DNA of 64,000 nt from Rhizobium sp. Leaf306 (GCF_001423425.1 NZ_LMNX01000001.1:1012970-1076969); one strand, 5' to 3'. Numbered from the stretch's first letter, positions 18,038-28,085 are shown. The notes: generated by a model from the sequence alone, not told the origin. Made by a program: numbers and translations.

Positions 18038-18070
18038 TGGACCCGCCTTCCCTTCCGGGAGGCGGGTCCA
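18038..18070. terminator. Hairpin between convergent EF-hand and ribokinase genes
   Basis: An 11-bp perfect stem (TGGACCCGCCT / AGGCGGGTCCA) with an inner CCC/GGG extension around TTCC sits between two convergent genes. It can serve both strands, although T runs are weak. Confidence 0.7.
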
Positions 18071-18094
18071 GTCGTTTCAACTGTCAGAAACGTG

Positions 18095-18997
18095 TCAGAG
18101 CCGCGCCTCAACGGCCGATACCTCAGGGATAGACGGCTGAGCGCCTCTCTGAAGGCATGCGAGCGAGCCCGCAACGGCTGCGCGCCGCAGGGCATCTGCA
18201 AAGCCTATCCCCTGATCGAGACTTGCAGCCAGATAGCCGCAGAACGTATCGCCGGCACCCACCGTGTCGACGGGCTCTATCTTCAGGCCCTTGGCCGACA
18301 GGATTTCACCATCAAGCATGGCAACGACCCCTTCGCCACCGAGCGTGACCACGAACGTCTGGCCGGTCTCACTGTGAAGGCGGCGCAAAACTTCTTCGCG
18401 CGCTTGGGCGTCGATGATCGTGCAACCTGCGAGCAACTCGAATTCGGTCTCGTTGGCGACTACGATATCGGCGAGGCCGGATAGTCGAACCGCATCTGCC
18501 GTCAGCGGCGCAGTGTTGATCATCGTCCGGATGCCCTTCGCCTTTGCTGCACGGAGTGCGGCCTCGACGGCTGCCGGCGGGATCTCGAGCTGCAGCATCA
18601 ACGTGTCTGATGGAGACATGGCCTCCACCGCGCCCTGCGCCTGCGCCTCGCCGATCGTGCCATTGGCACCGGGCACGACGGCGATCATGTTCTCGCCGCT
18701 GTCATCGCCGACCAGGATCAGTGCTGTGCCGGTCGAAATGTTTGTCCGCGTGACCGCTGACAGGTCGGTTCCGGATGCCTGGAGCAAAGCCAGCGCCGGG
18801 TCTGCAAAACCGTCGTTTCCGACCGCGCCGACCATGCGCACGTCGCTGCCTGCGCGGCGGGCGGCCAGTGCCTGGTTCGCACCCTTGCCGCCGGAGGCCG
18901 TCGCAAAGGTCGAACCCACAACCGTTTCGCCCGGGCCCGGCAACCGCTCCGTCGTTGCGATAAGATCCATGTTGATGGAGCCGAAGACGGTGATCAT
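18095..18997 (-). CDS. rbsK: Ribokinase (PfkB family)
   Basis: The 300-residue protein starts at MITVFGSINMDLIA and shows both PfkB signatures: GGKGANQALAARRAG near the N-terminus and DTVGAGDTFCGYLAA near the C-terminus, where the Asp of GAGD is the catalytic base. The combination with GSINMDL is typical of ribokinase, which phosphorylates D-ribose at O5 with ATP. No ribose transporter is adjacent, so another pentose or a nucleoside-derived sugar is possible; a nucleoside hydrolase lies 8 kb away. The frame extends 63 bp further upstream without homology. Confidence 0.92.
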   Translation of the reverse strand: MITVFGSINMDLIATTERLPGPGETVVGSTFATASGGKGANQALAARRAGSDVRMVGAVGNDGFADPALALLQASGTDLSAVTRTNISTGTALILVGDDSGENMIAVVPGANGTIGEAQAQGAVEAMSPSDTLMLQLEIPPAAVEAALRAAKAKGIRTMINTAPLTADAVRLSGLADIVVANETEFELLAGCTIIDAQAREEVLRRLHSETGQTFVVTLGGEGVVAMLDGEILSAKGLKIEPVDTVGAGDTFCGYLAASLDQGIGFADALRRAAVAGSLACLQRGAQPSIPEVSAVEARL

Positions 18998-19046
18998 GCT
19001 GTGCCTGCCTGTTTTGTGAAATGCGGGCTGACACTGCCCGAGAGGA

Positions 19047-20252
19047 TCAGTCCTCGTCAACTACCCTCAAGCGCAGCGAACCGGTGCGGCTTTCGACTGC
19101 GCCGGATGCCGGAACTGCGGGGGTTGGTCCAGCGTGGGGTATCGGGGCGGCCACCGGTGCTTCCAGTTCGAGCGCTTCGATCCTTGCACCGCGCCGGCCG
19201 AGCTTTTCGGTCGACGTCACGATCTGCTCGACATCCTTCTGGGCTGCGAAGAAATGCGATTGCAGCTTGCGGGTCCGCTCGTCGAGGCGACCGAGATCCT
19301 CCATCAGCGAGGCCACCTCGCCCTGGATCAGATGCGCCTGCTCGCGCATGCGCTGGTCTTTCAGCACGGCCTGGATGACCTGGATTGACAGCATCAGCAG
19401 CGACGGCGAGACGATGACGATCCTCGCGCGCTGCGCCTTCTGGATCACGCCCTCGAAATGCTCGTGGATCTCGGCAAAAATCGATTCGGACGGCACGAAG
19501 AGAAAGGCGGTGTCCTGCGTTTCTCCGGCGATCAGGTATTTCTCCGAGACATCGCGGATATGGACTTCCATGTCGCGACGGAATTGCTGGGATGCGGCAC
19601 GGCGTGCTTCGGGAGCAGCCGCTTCGCGAAACGCATTCCATGCCTCCAGCGGAAATTTCGCGTCGATGACGAGCGGTGGCAAGCTGTTCGGCATACGGAT
19701 CACGCAGTCCGGTCTCGACCCGTTCGACAACGTCTTCTGGAATTCGAAGGCACCCATCGGCAGGCCGTCGGAAACGATCGCTTCCATCCGGCCCTGACCA
19801 AAGGCGCCGCGCGTCTGCTTGTTGGAGAGGATCGCCTGCAGTCCCACGACATCCTTGGCAAGGCTCTGAATGTTGTTCTGGGCAGCATCGATGACGGCCA
19901 GACGCTCCTGCAACTGGCGCAGGTTGTCATGGGTGGATCTGGTCTGTTCGGTGATGGTTGCGCCGATCCGGTGGGTCATGCCATCGAGCCGCTGGCCGAC
20001 GACCTGGCTGAGTTCGACCTGGCGCGCGGCAAGCGTTTCGCCCATCGCCGAAAGCCTGCCCTGCATCTCACCCTGCATCCGCATCAGTTCCCCCATGCGG
20101 GCCTCGGCGTCTTCCGCCTGACGGCCGCTGCCTCCGGAAAGGCGCATGAGAAACAACATGAGAAGCATGCCGAAGACGCAGGAAGCGGCCATCAGCACCA
20201 GTGGGTGCTGGCTCTCCAGAAAACGGGAAATCTCGGGGAACAGGTCATTCAT
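19047..20252 (-). CDS. rmuC: DNA recombination protein RmuC
   Basis: This 401-residue protein has an N-terminal membrane helix (about residues 17-37), then a long coiled coil rich in Gln/Glu/Arg, and a C-terminal nuclease-like domain with LPPLVIDAKFPLEAW. RmuC proteins limit inversion at short repeats and are related to restriction-endonuclease folds; the DAK motif fits a metal-dependent active site. The C-terminus is an Ala/Pro-rich tail. In rhizobia it commonly lies next to def, as here, 112 bp away on the opposite strand. Confidence 0.93.
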   Translation of the reverse strand: MNDLFPEISRFLESQHPLVLMAASCVFGMLLMLFLMRLSGGSGRQAEDAEARMGELMRMQGEMQGRLSAMGETLAARQVELSQVVGQRLDGMTHRIGATITEQTRSTHDNLRQLQERLAVIDAAQNNIQSLAKDVVGLQAILSNKQTRGAFGQGRMEAIVSDGLPMGAFEFQKTLSNGSRPDCVIRMPNSLPPLVIDAKFPLEAWNAFREAAAPEARRAASQQFRRDMEVHIRDVSEKYLIAGETQDTAFLFVPSESIFAEIHEHFEGVIQKAQRARIVIVSPSLLMLSIQVIQAVLKDQRMREQAHLIQGEVASLMEDLGRLDERTRKLQSHFFAAQKDVEQIVTSTEKLGRRGARIEALELEAPVAAPIPHAGPTPAVPASGAVESRTGSLRLRVVDED

Positions 20253-20364
20253 GGCGGCAAGCTAGCAGAAAACCGCGGATTGGAAAGATCAAAACGGGAA
20301 CATTGATCGAAAACGGCGATCCGGGGCTGTTCCATCGGCGAAAAAGATAGGTTATGGGATCGCC

Positions 20365-20880
20365 ATGACGATCAAGCCGCTTATCATTCTTCCAGATCCG
20401 CTCCTGCGTCAGGTGTCCAAGCCTTTCGAACGGGTGGATGACGCACTTTTGAAGCTCGCGGACGACATGCTGGAAACCATGTACGACGCTCCGGGCATCG
20501 GCCTTGCCGGGATCCAGATCGGCGTTGCCCGCCGCATTCTCGTGGTCGACGTGTCCCGCGAGGAGGACGAGAAGAACCCGATCGTCGTGATCAATCCGGA
20601 AATTATCCGCTCTTCGGATGAGCGATCGGTGTATGAGGAAGGTTGCCTCTCGATCCCGGAATACTATGCCGAGGTGGAGCGCCCGGCCTCCGTGACCGTC
20701 AAGCATCTCGGTCGCGACGGCAAGGAGCACGTGATCGAAGCAGATGGCCTGCTCGCGACCTGCCTACAGCACGAGATCGACCATCTGGACGGCGTGCTGT
20801 TCATCGACCATATATCGCGCCTGAAGCGCGAAATGGTGATCAAGAGGTTTACCAAGGCTGCCAAGGCGAAGGCGGTCTAG
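20365..20880 (+). CDS. def: Peptide deformylase
   Basis: A 171-residue type I deformylase with all three motifs: GIGLAGIQ (44-51, Ala replaced by Gly in the usual GxGLAAxQ), EGCLS (92-96) and HEIDH (136-140). Cys94, His136 and His140 hold the catalytic metal, and Glu137 is the general base. It removes the formyl group from the N-terminal methionine of new proteins. It is followed 59 bp later by fmt, whose enzyme adds that formyl group, and then by truA, in the common def-fmt-truA operon. Confidence 0.98.
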   Translation: MTIKPLIILPDPLLRQVSKPFERVDDALLKLADDMLETMYDAPGIGLAGIQIGVARRILVVDVSREEDEKNPIVVINPEIIRSSDERSVYEEGCLSIPEYYAEVERPASVTVKHLGRDGKEHVIEADGLLATCLQHEIDHLDGVLFIDHISRLKREMVIKRFTKAAKAKAV

Positions 20881-20939
20881 CGATCGTTTGCAGGCAATCT
20901 CGGTTTGAAGGCGCGTTCCTTGCGGGCGCGAAAAGGTCC

Positions 20940-21875
20940 ATGTCTCTTCGCATCATCTTCATGGGCACGCCGGAATTTTCCGTGCCGACGCTGCAGAACC
21001 TGAAGCAGGCAGGCCACGAGATCGTCGCGGTCTATAGCCAGCCGCCGCGTCCGGGCGGGCGCCGCGGGCTCGATCTCGTCAAGTCGCCGGTGCATCAGGC
21101 CGCGGAACTTCTCGGCATTCCGGTCCTGACACCGCTCAATTTCAAAAGTGAGGACGACCGTGAGATCTTCAGGTCCTTCAAGGCGGATGTCGCCGTGGTC
21201 GTTGCCTATGGCCTGCTTCTGCCCGAAGCGATTCTGACCGGCACCCGGCTCGGCTGCTACAACGGCCACGCTTCGCTGCTGCCGCGCTGGCGCGGTGCTG
21301 CCCCGATCCAGCGCGCCATCATGGCTGGCGATGCAAAGACCGGCATGATGGTGATGCAGATGGAAAAGGGCCTCGATACCGGCCCGGTGGCGCTTACCAA
21401 GGAAGTCGAGATCGGCGAGGCCATGACCGCAGGCGAGCTGCACGACCGCCTGATGCTGACGGGCGCCCGCGCCATGGTCGAGGCGATGGAGAAGCTGGAA
21501 GCCGGCGACCTGCCGCTGACACCGCAATCTGAGGACGGCGTGCTCTACGCGTCGAAGATCGACAAAGGCGAAACGCGCATCGATTTCTCGAGGTCTGCGC
21601 GCGACGTTCACAACCATATTCGCGGGCTTTCCCCGTTTCCGGGCGCCTGGTTCGAGGCCGAGATCAACGGAAAGCCGGAACGGATCAAGGTTCTCTCGTC
21701 TGCCTTAGGCTCCGGACAGGGAGACGCCGGCACTGTTCTGGACGATCACTTGACGATCGCCTGCGGTGAAGGCGCCGTTTGTCTGAGGCGGCTGCAGAAG
21801 GCCGGCGGCAAGCCGCTCGATGCCGCCGATTTCCTGCGTGGCACGGCGATGACGGCCGGAATGCGGGTCGCCTGA
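20940..21875 (+). CDS. fmt: Methionyl-tRNA formyltransferase
   Basis: The 311-residue enzyme starts at [16 protein letters not shown] and carries the signature [20 protein letters not shown], which includes the catalytic Asn and His and the SLLP formyl-tetrahydrofolate loop. Typical homologues have NVHAS or NIHAS; the Gly here is a small variant. The C-terminal OB-like domain contacts initiator tRNA. Its TGA stop shares one base with the truA ATG (TGATG), so the two are coupled. Confidence 0.98.
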   Translation: MSLRIIFMGTPEFSVPTLQNLKQAGHEIVAVYSQPPRPGGRRGLDLVKSPVHQAAELLGIPVLTPLNFKSEDDREIFRSFKADVAVVVAYGLLLPEAILTGTRLGCYNGHASLLPRWRGAAPIQRAIMAGDAKTGMMVMQMEKGLDTGPVALTKEVEIGEAMTAGELHDRLMLTGARAMVEAMEKLEAGDLPLTPQSEDGVLYASKIDKGETRIDFSRSARDVHNHIRGLSPFPGAWFEAEINGKPERIKVLSSALGSGQGDAGTVLDDHLTIACGEGAVCLRRLQKAGGKPLDAADFLRGTAMTAGMRVA

Positions 21876-22639
21876 TGCCGCGTTACAAGATGATCGTTGA
21901 ATATGACGGCACGTCCTATGTGGGCTGGCAGATGCAGGACAACGGTCATTCGGTGCAGGCCGCGCTGCAGAAAGCGATCCTGAAGCTGACCGGCGAGACG
22001 GTATCGGTCCGTGGCGCAGGGCGGACCGATTCAGGCGTGCATGCCTGGGGCCAGACGGTTCATACGGATCTTTCCCGCGAGTGGGTGCCTTACAAGCTGC
22101 GCAACGCCGTCAACGCCTATCTGATGACGGCATCGGAAAAGGTTTCGGTCATCGATGTCAGCCTCGTCGACGAGACCTTCGATGCGCGGTTCTCGGCCAC
22201 CAAGCGGCACTATCTCTACCGCATTCTCAACCGGCCTTCTCCCTTAGCGCTCGAGGCGAACCGGGCGTGGTGGGTGTCAAAACCTCTCGATCATGAGGCG
22301 ATGCATGCCGCAGCCCAGATGCTGGTCGGGCATCATGATTTTACCACCTTCCGCTCCACCCACTGTCAGGCGAAAAGCCCGGTCCGGACGCTCGACCGGC
22401 TGGACGTGACGCGCTCAGGCGATCTGATCGAGATCCGCGCTTCGGCTCAAAGCTTTCTGCACAACCAGATCCGCTCCTTTGCCGGAACGCTGAAGATCGC
22501 CGGACAAGGCAAGGTTACGCCTGAAGACGTTAGGGCAGCGCTCGAGGCACGCGACCGCAAGCAGTGCGGCCCGGTGGCCCCGCCGGATGGTCTTTATTTC
22601 ATGAAGGTGGATTATCCCGACGACCGTCAGGACGGATAG
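21875..22639 (+). CDS. truA: tRNA pseudouridine(38-40) synthase
   Basis: A 254-residue TruA with the catalytic motif [14 protein letters not shown], whose Asp is the essential nucleophile, and the N-terminal [12 protein letters not shown]. It forms pseudouridine in the anticodon arm of many tRNAs. It begins inside the fmt stop. Its last 13 bp overlap the end of the convergent membrane-protein gene. Confidence 0.98.
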   Translation: MPRYKMIVEYDGTSYVGWQMQDNGHSVQAALQKAILKLTGETVSVRGAGRTDSGVHAWGQTVHTDLSREWVPYKLRNAVNAYLMTASEKVSVIDVSLVDETFDARFSATKRHYLYRILNRPSPLALEANRAWWVSKPLDHEAMHAAAQMLVGHHDFTTFRSTHCQAKSPVRTLDRLDVTRSGDLIEIRASAQSFLHNQIRSFAGTLKIAGQGKVTPEDVRAALEARDRKQCGPVAPPDGLYFMKVDYPDDRQDG

Positions 22640-23223
22640 ACGCCCAGGAACCGCTGCAGCACCTCGGACAGAAGCATGTCCGGCACGATCAGCACCATCA
22701 CCAGTGCCGTCACCAGCAGCGGCTGCGGGCCGCAAAGCATGTGCATCACTCGCGTCAGCGCGACGACGACGGCAACCAGCAGCGACAGATGTAGAAGCGC
22801 CAGAAATCCGGTCATGCCGATCGGCAGGATGAAGGCTGCCGCCAGAACTGCGTAGGCATAGGCAAACGGCACGGACAGCCAGTTGACCACGATCACCATC
22901 GTCGGGAATTTCTGGCCGAGCCCGAATAGCGCGCAGACGATGCCCACCAGAATGAGCGGCAGGATCCAGTCGATCGCCTCCAGCATGCCGAGCCGGAAGA
23001 AGAACAGGCCACCGGTCTTCGTCCCCGGCGGCATCGCCTGCAGAAACATCATCCGCCACCAGGCCCAGGTGACGAACATTGCCGGCAGACACCAGACAAA
23101 GGCCCAGAAGGAGCGCAGCAGGCCGCGGTCGGAGAGATCGAGCTGTTTGAACCCTTGCTCATCGCCCTTGATCAGCAGCCAGATGCCGGACACGTAAAAC
23201 CGGACTTCAGCGTAGCTGGGCAT
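22627..23223 (-). CDS. Integral membrane protein, paralogue of the next gene upstream
   Basis: A 198-residue hydrophobic protein with about five or six membrane helices. It is started at [13 protein letters not shown] (23223), where AGAGG precedes the ATG at good distance; the frame runs 48 bp further upstream. The N-terminus [13 protein letters not shown], then [20 protein letters not shown], is clearly related to the product of the gene at 23272-23892 (SGLWLLIRGDARG, DISDKGVARSFLAILWCLPA). I do not recognise a named family; a distant Yip1-like fold is possible. It is the last gene of a minus-strand run from dapD. It overlaps truA at the 3' ends. Confidence 0.8.
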   Translation of the reverse strand: MPSYAEVRFYVSGIWLLIKGDEQGFKQLDLSDRGLLRSFWAFVWCLPAMFVTWAWWRMMFLQAMPPGTKTGGLFFFRLGMLEAIDWILPLILVGIVCALFGLGQKFPTMVIVVNWLSVPFAYAYAVLAAAFILPIGMTGFLALLHLSLLVAVVVALTRVMHMLCGPQPLLVTALVMVLIVPDMLLSEVLQRFLGVYPS

Positions 23224-23271
23224 CGGCACCTCTTGGATTGGGAATGCGGGAAGAATGTCCGCGGTGGGCAA

Positions 23272-23892
23272 TCATGCGACCGTCACTCCAAGGCTTGTCT
23301 CCAGCCAGGACACGACGACCAGTTCGGTCAACACGGTGAACCCGAGCAGCGAAGCCCGCAACCATGGGGAACCGCCGACAACCGTCGTCAGGAGCCGCCA
23401 GTAGAGAAGAACTGCACCGACGAGAACGGCGAGCATGACGGCAAGCAATCCATATCGGTAAACGAGGCCCGCACCGAACAGGCTGCCCAGCGCAAGGCTG
23501 ACCGGAAATGCCGTCACGTAAGACGCATAGACCAGTGGCACCGTGAACCAGTTGCGCGTCACGATCAGCGTGCGCAGCAGCGGTCGCAGTCCGAAGGCGA
23601 CAGCGACGAGGCAGATGGCGAGAACCGGAACGATCCACTGCGCGATCTCCACCAGAAACATCTTTCCGGCGAATGCGAGGACACCGTCACCGCCCCTTGG
23701 ATGCGCCTGCGCATATTCGGCACGCTTGAACATCCATCCCGCGACGATCGCGGGCAGGCACCACAGGATCGCGAGAAAGGACCGGGCAACGCCCTTGTCG
23801 GAAATGTCGAAGGCGCTGAGGCCGCGCGCATCGCCGCGGATCAGCAGCCAGAGACCGCTTAAGTGATGGCTGAGGTCATGAAACCGCAGCAT
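23272..23892 (-). CDS. Integral membrane protein, tandem paralogue
   Basis: A 206-residue protein with five or six predicted membrane helices, paralogous along its whole length to the product of the following gene. Shared features are SG(I/L)WLLI(K/R)GD, D(L/I)SD(R/K)G, an Arg-Ser-Phe, and WCLPA before the first helix. Its start overlaps the dapE stop by 17 bp, so it is probably co-transcribed and perhaps coupled with dapE. Function unknown. Confidence 0.82.
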   Translation of the reverse strand: MLRFHDLSHHLSGLWLLIRGDARGLSAFDISDKGVARSFLAILWCLPAIVAGWMFKRAEYAQAHPRGGDGVLAFAGKMFLVEIAQWIVPVLAICLVAVAFGLRPLLRTLIVTRNWFTVPLVYASYVTAFPVSLALGSLFGAGLVYRYGLLAVMLAVLVGAVLLYWRLLTTVVGGSPWLRASLLGFTVLTELVVVSWLETSLGVTVA

Positions 23893-25072
23893 CGCCGAAC
23901 CAGCGGGAGAGGAAGGTTCCGTAGATCTGCGTCAGCGTTTCGAGGTCGGCAATCGCTACCCGCTCGTCCACCATGTGCATGGTCTGGCCGACGAGGCCGA
24001 ACTCGACGACCGGGCAGTAATCCTTGATGAAACGCGCATCGGATGTGCCGCCGGTGGTCGACAGCGCGGGCACCCTGCCCGTCACCGCCTCGACGGCGCC
24101 CGAAAGCGAACTGATCAGAGCGTTGTTGCGGGTCAAAAAGACGTGGCTCGGTCGCTCGGCCCAGACGATTTCGTAACGGACTTTGTCGCGACCGGGACGC
24201 AGCGTCTGGTCGCCTGCGGCCGCATCGAGACGGCGCAGGATCTCGGCTTGGACGGTTTCGGCTGTCCAGGTGTCGTTGAACCGGATGTTGAAGGCGAAAC
24301 TCGCCTTGGCCGGCACGACATTGGTTGCCGGGTTGCCGATATCAACCGTGGTGACTTCGAGGTTGGAGGCCGGGAATTCCGGTGTCCCTTCGTCGAAGGG
24401 CGGGTGCATCAGGGCATGCGCCAGGGGTAGCAGCCCGCGCACCGCGTTATCGGCGAGATGCGGATAGGCGGCGTGGCCCTGGATGCCATGGACCCTAACC
24501 TTGCCGGAGACGGAGCCGCGGCGGCCGATCTTGATCATGTCGCCCAGCACATCCGGATTGGTCGGTTCGCCGACCAGGCAGGCATCCCAGCGCTCGCCCT
24601 TGTCGGCTGCCCATTTCAGCAGCTTCTCGGTGCCGTTGACGGCCGGGCCTTCCTCGTCGCCAGTGATCAGGAAGGAGATAGAGCCCTGCGGTGCGCCGTG
24701 TTCTTCGATATGGCGGGCAACCGCTGCAGCAAAGCAGGCAATGCCGCCCTTCATGTCGACGGCGCCGCGGCCGAACATTTCTCCGCCCTCGATTTCGGCG
24801 GAAAACGGAGGATGGCTCCAGGATGCCTCGTCGCCGACCGGCACCACATCCGTGTGGCCGGCAAACATCAGATGCGGACCGGTCGTTCCAAGCCGCGCGT
24901 AGAGGTTCTCGATGTCGGGCATGCCGGGCTCGGTCGCCACCATCCGCTCGACGGTAAAGCCGAGCGGCGAAAGCATCGCCTCAAGCGCCGACAATGCGCC
25001 GCCTTCGGCGGGCGTGACGGACGGGCAGCGGATGAGGTCCCGCAGGTTTGCGATCGGATCGACAGCGGACAT
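23876..25072 (-). CDS. dapE: Succinyl-diaminopimelate desuccinylase
   Basis: A 398-residue M20 metallopeptidase-type enzyme. Its metal-binding motifs are AGHTDVVPVGD (His), GRGAVDMKGG (bridging Asp) and TGDEEGPAVNGT (catalytic Glu pair). The typical DapE ending STTGGTSDARFI and EFGLVGQTMHMVDE is present. It hydrolyses N-succinyl-LL-2,6-diaminopimelate in lysine and peptidoglycan precursor synthesis. It lies 15 bp after dapD, the enzyme three reactions earlier, in the same transcript. Confidence 0.97.
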   Translation of the reverse strand: MSAVDPIANLRDLIRCPSVTPAEGGALSALEAMLSPLGFTVERMVATEPGMPDIENLYARLGTTGPHLMFAGHTDVVPVGDEASWSHPPFSAEIEGGEMFGRGAVDMKGGIACFAAAVARHIEEHGAPQGSISFLITGDEEGPAVNGTEKLLKWAADKGERWDACLVGEPTNPDVLGDMIKIGRRGSVSGKVRVHGIQGHAAYPHLADNAVRGLLPLAHALMHPPFDEGTPEFPASNLEVTTVDIGNPATNVVPAKASFAFNIRFNDTWTAETVQAEILRRLDAAAGDQTLRPGRDKVRYEIVWAERPSHVFLTRNNALISSLSGAVEAVTGRVPALSTTGGTSDARFIKDYCPVVEFGLVGQTMHMVDERVAIADLETLTQIYGTFLSRWFGDAAVS

Positions 25073-25087
25073 CGGGATTGCCTTCGG

Positions 25088-25948
25088 TTAGTCGCGCAGC
25101 AGTTCGTTGATACCGGTCTTGGAGCGGGTCTTTTCATCGACCGTCTTGACGATGACGGCGCAATAGAGATGCGGTGCGGCCAGGCCGTTCGGCATCGTGG
25201 CATTGCCTGACGGCATCGAGCCGGCAACGACGACCGAGTAAGGCGGCACTTCGCCGAACGAGACTTCGCCGGTGGCGCGATTGACGATCTTGGTCGACTT
25301 GCCGATGTAGACACCCATTCCGAGGACCGAGCCTTCGCGAATGATGCAGCCTTCGACGACTTCCGAACGGGCGCCGATAAAGCAGTTGTCCTCGATGATG
25401 GTCGGGCCGGCCTGCATCGGCTCCAGCACGCCGCCAATGCCGACGCCGCCGGACAGGTGCACGTTCTTGCCGATCTGTGCGCAGGAGCCGACGGTTGCCC
25501 AGGTATCGACCATCGTGCCTTCATCGACATAGGCGCCGAGATTGACGAAGGACGGCATCAGCACGACGTTCTTGCCGATATAGGCCGAGCGGCGCACGAC
25601 GGCGTTCGGCACCGCGCGGAAACCGGCCGAACGGAACTGGTTCTCGCCCCAGCCTTCGAACTTCGAAGGAACCTTGTCCCACCAGGTGGAGGCGCCGGGG
25701 CCGCCCTTGACGACTTCCATGTCGTTGAGACGGAAGGACAGAAGAACCGCCTTCTTCAGCCACTGGTTGACGGTCCAGCTGCCATCCTCGCCGCGCACGG
25801 CCACACGGGCCTCGCCGGCATCGAGCAGGTTCAGCGACTGCTCAACGGCATCGCGGATCTCTCCCTTGGTCGAGATCGTCACAGTGTCGCGGTTGTCGAA
25901 CGCGGTTTCGATCGTCTTTTCGAGGGAGGAGAGGTCTGCGCTGCTCAT
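25088..25948 (-). CDS. dapD: Tetrahydrodipicolinate N-succinyltransferase
   Basis: A 286-residue enzyme started at [17 protein letters not shown] after AAGGATTCTCC; the frame continues upstream without homology. The C-terminal half is a left-handed beta-helix of hexapeptide repeats (for example [19 protein letters not shown] and [18 protein letters not shown]). It transfers succinyl from succinyl-CoA to tetrahydrodipicolinate. It leads the dapD-dapE operon and diverges from the LOG-family gene. Confidence 0.98.
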   Translation of the reverse strand: MSSADLSSLEKTIETAFDNRDTVTISTKGEIRDAVEQSLNLLDAGEARVAVRGEDGSWTVNQWLKKAVLLSFRLNDMEVVKGGPGASTWWDKVPSKFEGWGENQFRSAGFRAVPNAVVRRSAYIGKNVVLMPSFVNLGAYVDEGTMVDTWATVGSCAQIGKNVHLSGGVGIGGVLEPMQAGPTIIEDNCFIGARSEVVEGCIIREGSVLGMGVYIGKSTKIVNRATGEVSFGEVPPYSVVVAGSMPSGNATMPNGLAAPHLYCAVIVKTVDEKTRSKTGINELLRD

Positions 25949-26112
25949 GGAGAATCCTTCGTCGTCGTCGATATCGTGATGGCCGCAAAGGCCCGGGACA
26001 CAGCCGTGTGGCTGGCCAAATGGTGCCAATTGCTCTAAGCGACCGGCACTCAAGCGTCAATGCGAATTGGCGTCAACGCATATAAGCGAACGGCTCCGGA
26101 AGGGTTATTGCG

Positions 26113-26973
26113 ATGGCACGGGTGAAGAATGACGGACCACGGCGGAAGGACGGGGTCTGGGATCCGCTGAAGGACAACAAGGCCGACAAAAGTGCCGCCG
26201 CAGTTCAGCCGAAAACACCGCAGACGCTGTCGCCGACCTATCGCCTTGCCTTTGCCGATGAGGATTTCCTGAGCCGCGAAGAATTGCGGCCGGTGCGGCT
26301 GCAGCTGGAACTCATGAAGGCCGAGATGATGCTCGCCGAGGCCGGGATCAAATCCACGGTCGTGCTGTTCGGCGGCGCCCGCATTCCGGCACCGGGCCAG
26401 GCGCCTTGGGCGGCTCACAACGAGACCCAGCGCAATAACCTGATCGCAGCCTCGGTTTTCTACGAAGAGGCCCGCAAGTTCGCGACGCTTTGTGGTGTGC
26501 ATTCGGCAGCCTACGACCATCAGGAATATGTGGTCGTGACCGGTGGCGGACCGGGCGTGATGGAGGCCGGCAACCTTGGCGCGTCGGAGGTTGGCGCACC
26601 GAGCATCGGGCTCAACATCATGCTGCCGCACGAACAGGCGCCCAATCCTTACGTGACGCCGGAGCTCTCATTCAACTTCCACTATTTCGCGATTCGCAAG
26701 ATGCACTTCCTGATGCGCGCCAAGGCCGTTGCCGTCTTCCCGGGCGGCTTCGGCACGCTCGATGAGATGTTCGAGGCGCTGACGCTGATCCAGACCAAGC
26801 GCATGGAGCGAATCCCGCTCATCCTGTTTTCAGAAAAGTTCTGGCGCGGCATCGTCAACTTCGAAGCGCTTGCCGATTTCGGCACGATCTCGCCGAAGGA
26901 TCTTGAGCTGATCAGCTTTGTGGAAACCGCAGATCAGGCGTGGAAGATCATCGCGGATTTCTACGGGCTTTGA
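26113..26973 (+). CDS. LOG-family Rossmann-fold protein (TIGR00730 type)
   Basis: The 286-residue protein has GGGPGVMEAGNLGA and PGGFGTLDEMFE, the two signatures of the LOG/lysine-decarboxylase-like family. LOG enzymes remove ribose-phosphate from nucleotides; in plants and some bacteria this activates cytokinins. This is the longer form, with about 80 extra N-terminal residues (including a basic, Lys-rich head). It is more often linked to general AMP or nucleotide hydrolysis, and cytokinin activation cannot be claimed from sequence. A nucleoside hydrolase follows on the other strand. Confidence 0.88.
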   Translation: MARVKNDGPRRKDGVWDPLKDNKADKSAAAVQPKTPQTLSPTYRLAFADEDFLSREELRPVRLQLELMKAEMMLAEAGIKSTVVLFGGARIPAPGQAPWAAHNETQRNNLIAASVFYEEARKFATLCGVHSAAYDHQEYVVVTGGGPGVMEAGNLGASEVGAPSIGLNIMLPHEQAPNPYVTPELSFNFHYFAIRKMHFLMRAKAVAVFPGGFGTLDEMFEALTLIQTKRMERIPLILFSEKFWRGIVNFEALADFGTISPKDLELISFVETADQAWKIIADFYGL

Positions 26974-26998
26974 TGGTGGGACGGTGCAGGTTCCTTAC

Positions 26999-27022
26999 CC
27001 TCTCCCCGTGCGCGGGGAGAGG
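26999..27022. repeat. REP-like intergenic palindrome
   Basis: Arms CCTCTCCCCG and CGGGGAGAGG form a perfect 10-bp stem with a TGCG loop between two convergent genes. Elements with this CTCTCCCCG...CGGGGAGAG core are scattered widely in rhizobial genomes. It can double as a terminator-like structure. Confidence 0.65.
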
Positions 27023-27075
27023 AAACAGGCCCTGATCGGGCAATGACCATTCAGCTTGCCGGTTGAGCTTGAGCC

Positions 27076-28017
27076 CTAGAGACGGCCGACGCGCTCGGTC
27101 AGCAGCTCGAAGAAACCATCCGCGTCGACATGGCGCATGAAGGTCGCATTGGCCGTGCGGCCGGTAACGCCCCACCAGTCGGCGACCGTCATGCCGACGG
27201 TGAGTTCCGATTCGGTCTCGATCTCGACATTGCAATGGCGGCCGGTAAAGAGGTCCGGCTTCAAGAGATAGGCGATGACCGACGGGTCATGCAGCGGGCC
27301 GCCGTCGGAGCCGTATTTCTCGATATCGAAGCGCTCGAAGAAGGCAAGCCATTCGACGAGAACCTGCGACGGGCGGTTGCCGAGTGCGGCGATCTTTTCG
27401 ACCCGTGCCTTGGTGGTCAGCAGCTGATGCGTGACATCGAGCGGCATCATGACCACAGGGATACCGGCGCCGAACACGATCTTGGCCGCCTCCGGATCCA
27501 CATAGATGTTGAATTCGGCTGCTGGCGTGATGTTGCCGCCTTCGAACAGGCCGCCACCCATCATCACCAGTTCCTGGACGCGCGAAGCAATGTCCGGCGC
27601 CTTGGTGAGCGCCATGGCGATGTTGGTGAGCGGACCGAGCGTGCAAAGCGTCACGGTGCCTTCCGGCTCGCGGCGCAGCGTCTCGATGATGAAGTCGATG
27701 GCGTTCTGTTCCTGCGCGACCATGGTCGGCTCAGGCAGTTCCGCTCCGTCGAGACCAGTCTTGCCGTGGACGTGTTCGGCGGTCACCTGCGGCCGGTTCA
27801 ATGGCTTCAATGCACCTTCATAGACCTTGGCATCGGGCCTGCCGCAGAGCTCGCAGACGATCCTCAGGTTGCGGCTGGTAAACGACAGCGGCACGTTGCC
27901 GGCAACGGCAGTCAAACCCAGCACATCCAGCTCGTCGGGGCTCGCAAGGGCCAGCATGATGGCCGCTGCGTCGTCCTGACCGGGATCGGTGTCGATGATG
28001 ATCTTTCTGCGTTGCAT
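27076..28017 (-). CDS. Nucleoside hydrolase (IunH family)
   Basis: A 313-residue enzyme with the N-terminal calcium-binding signature IIIDTDPGQDDAAAI and the later NIYVDPEAA and HDPSVIAYL (His-Asp) motifs of inosine-uridine-preferring nucleoside hydrolases. It splits ribonucleosides into base and ribose, and released ribose could feed the ribokinase encoded 8 kb away. It is a single gene, transcribed towards the LOG-family gene. Confidence 0.93.
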   Translation of the reverse strand: MQRRKIIIDTDPGQDDAAAIMLALASPDELDVLGLTAVAGNVPLSFTSRNLRIVCELCGRPDAKVYEGALKPLNRPQVTAEHVHGKTGLDGAELPEPTMVAQEQNAIDFIIETLRREPEGTVTLCTLGPLTNIAMALTKAPDIASRVQELVMMGGGLFEGGNITPAAEFNIYVDPEAAKIVFGAGIPVVMMPLDVTHQLLTTKARVEKIAALGNRPSQVLVEWLAFFERFDIEKYGSDGGPLHDPSVIAYLLKPDLFTGRHCNVEIETESELTVGMTVADWWGVTGRTANATFMRHVDADGFFELLTERVGRL

Positions 28018-28085
28018 GTCTCTTCCCCTTGAACTTTACGGGTTTTTGAGCCGGGTTGCGGATCGTGTCAAGCGCTCGCCGGCGT

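Noticed and set aside
26113-26973. Naming the LOG-family gene a cytokinin-activating enzyme
   Set aside because: The longer TIGR00730 form lacks specific support for cytokinin riboside phosphate as substrate; only the family assignment is kept.
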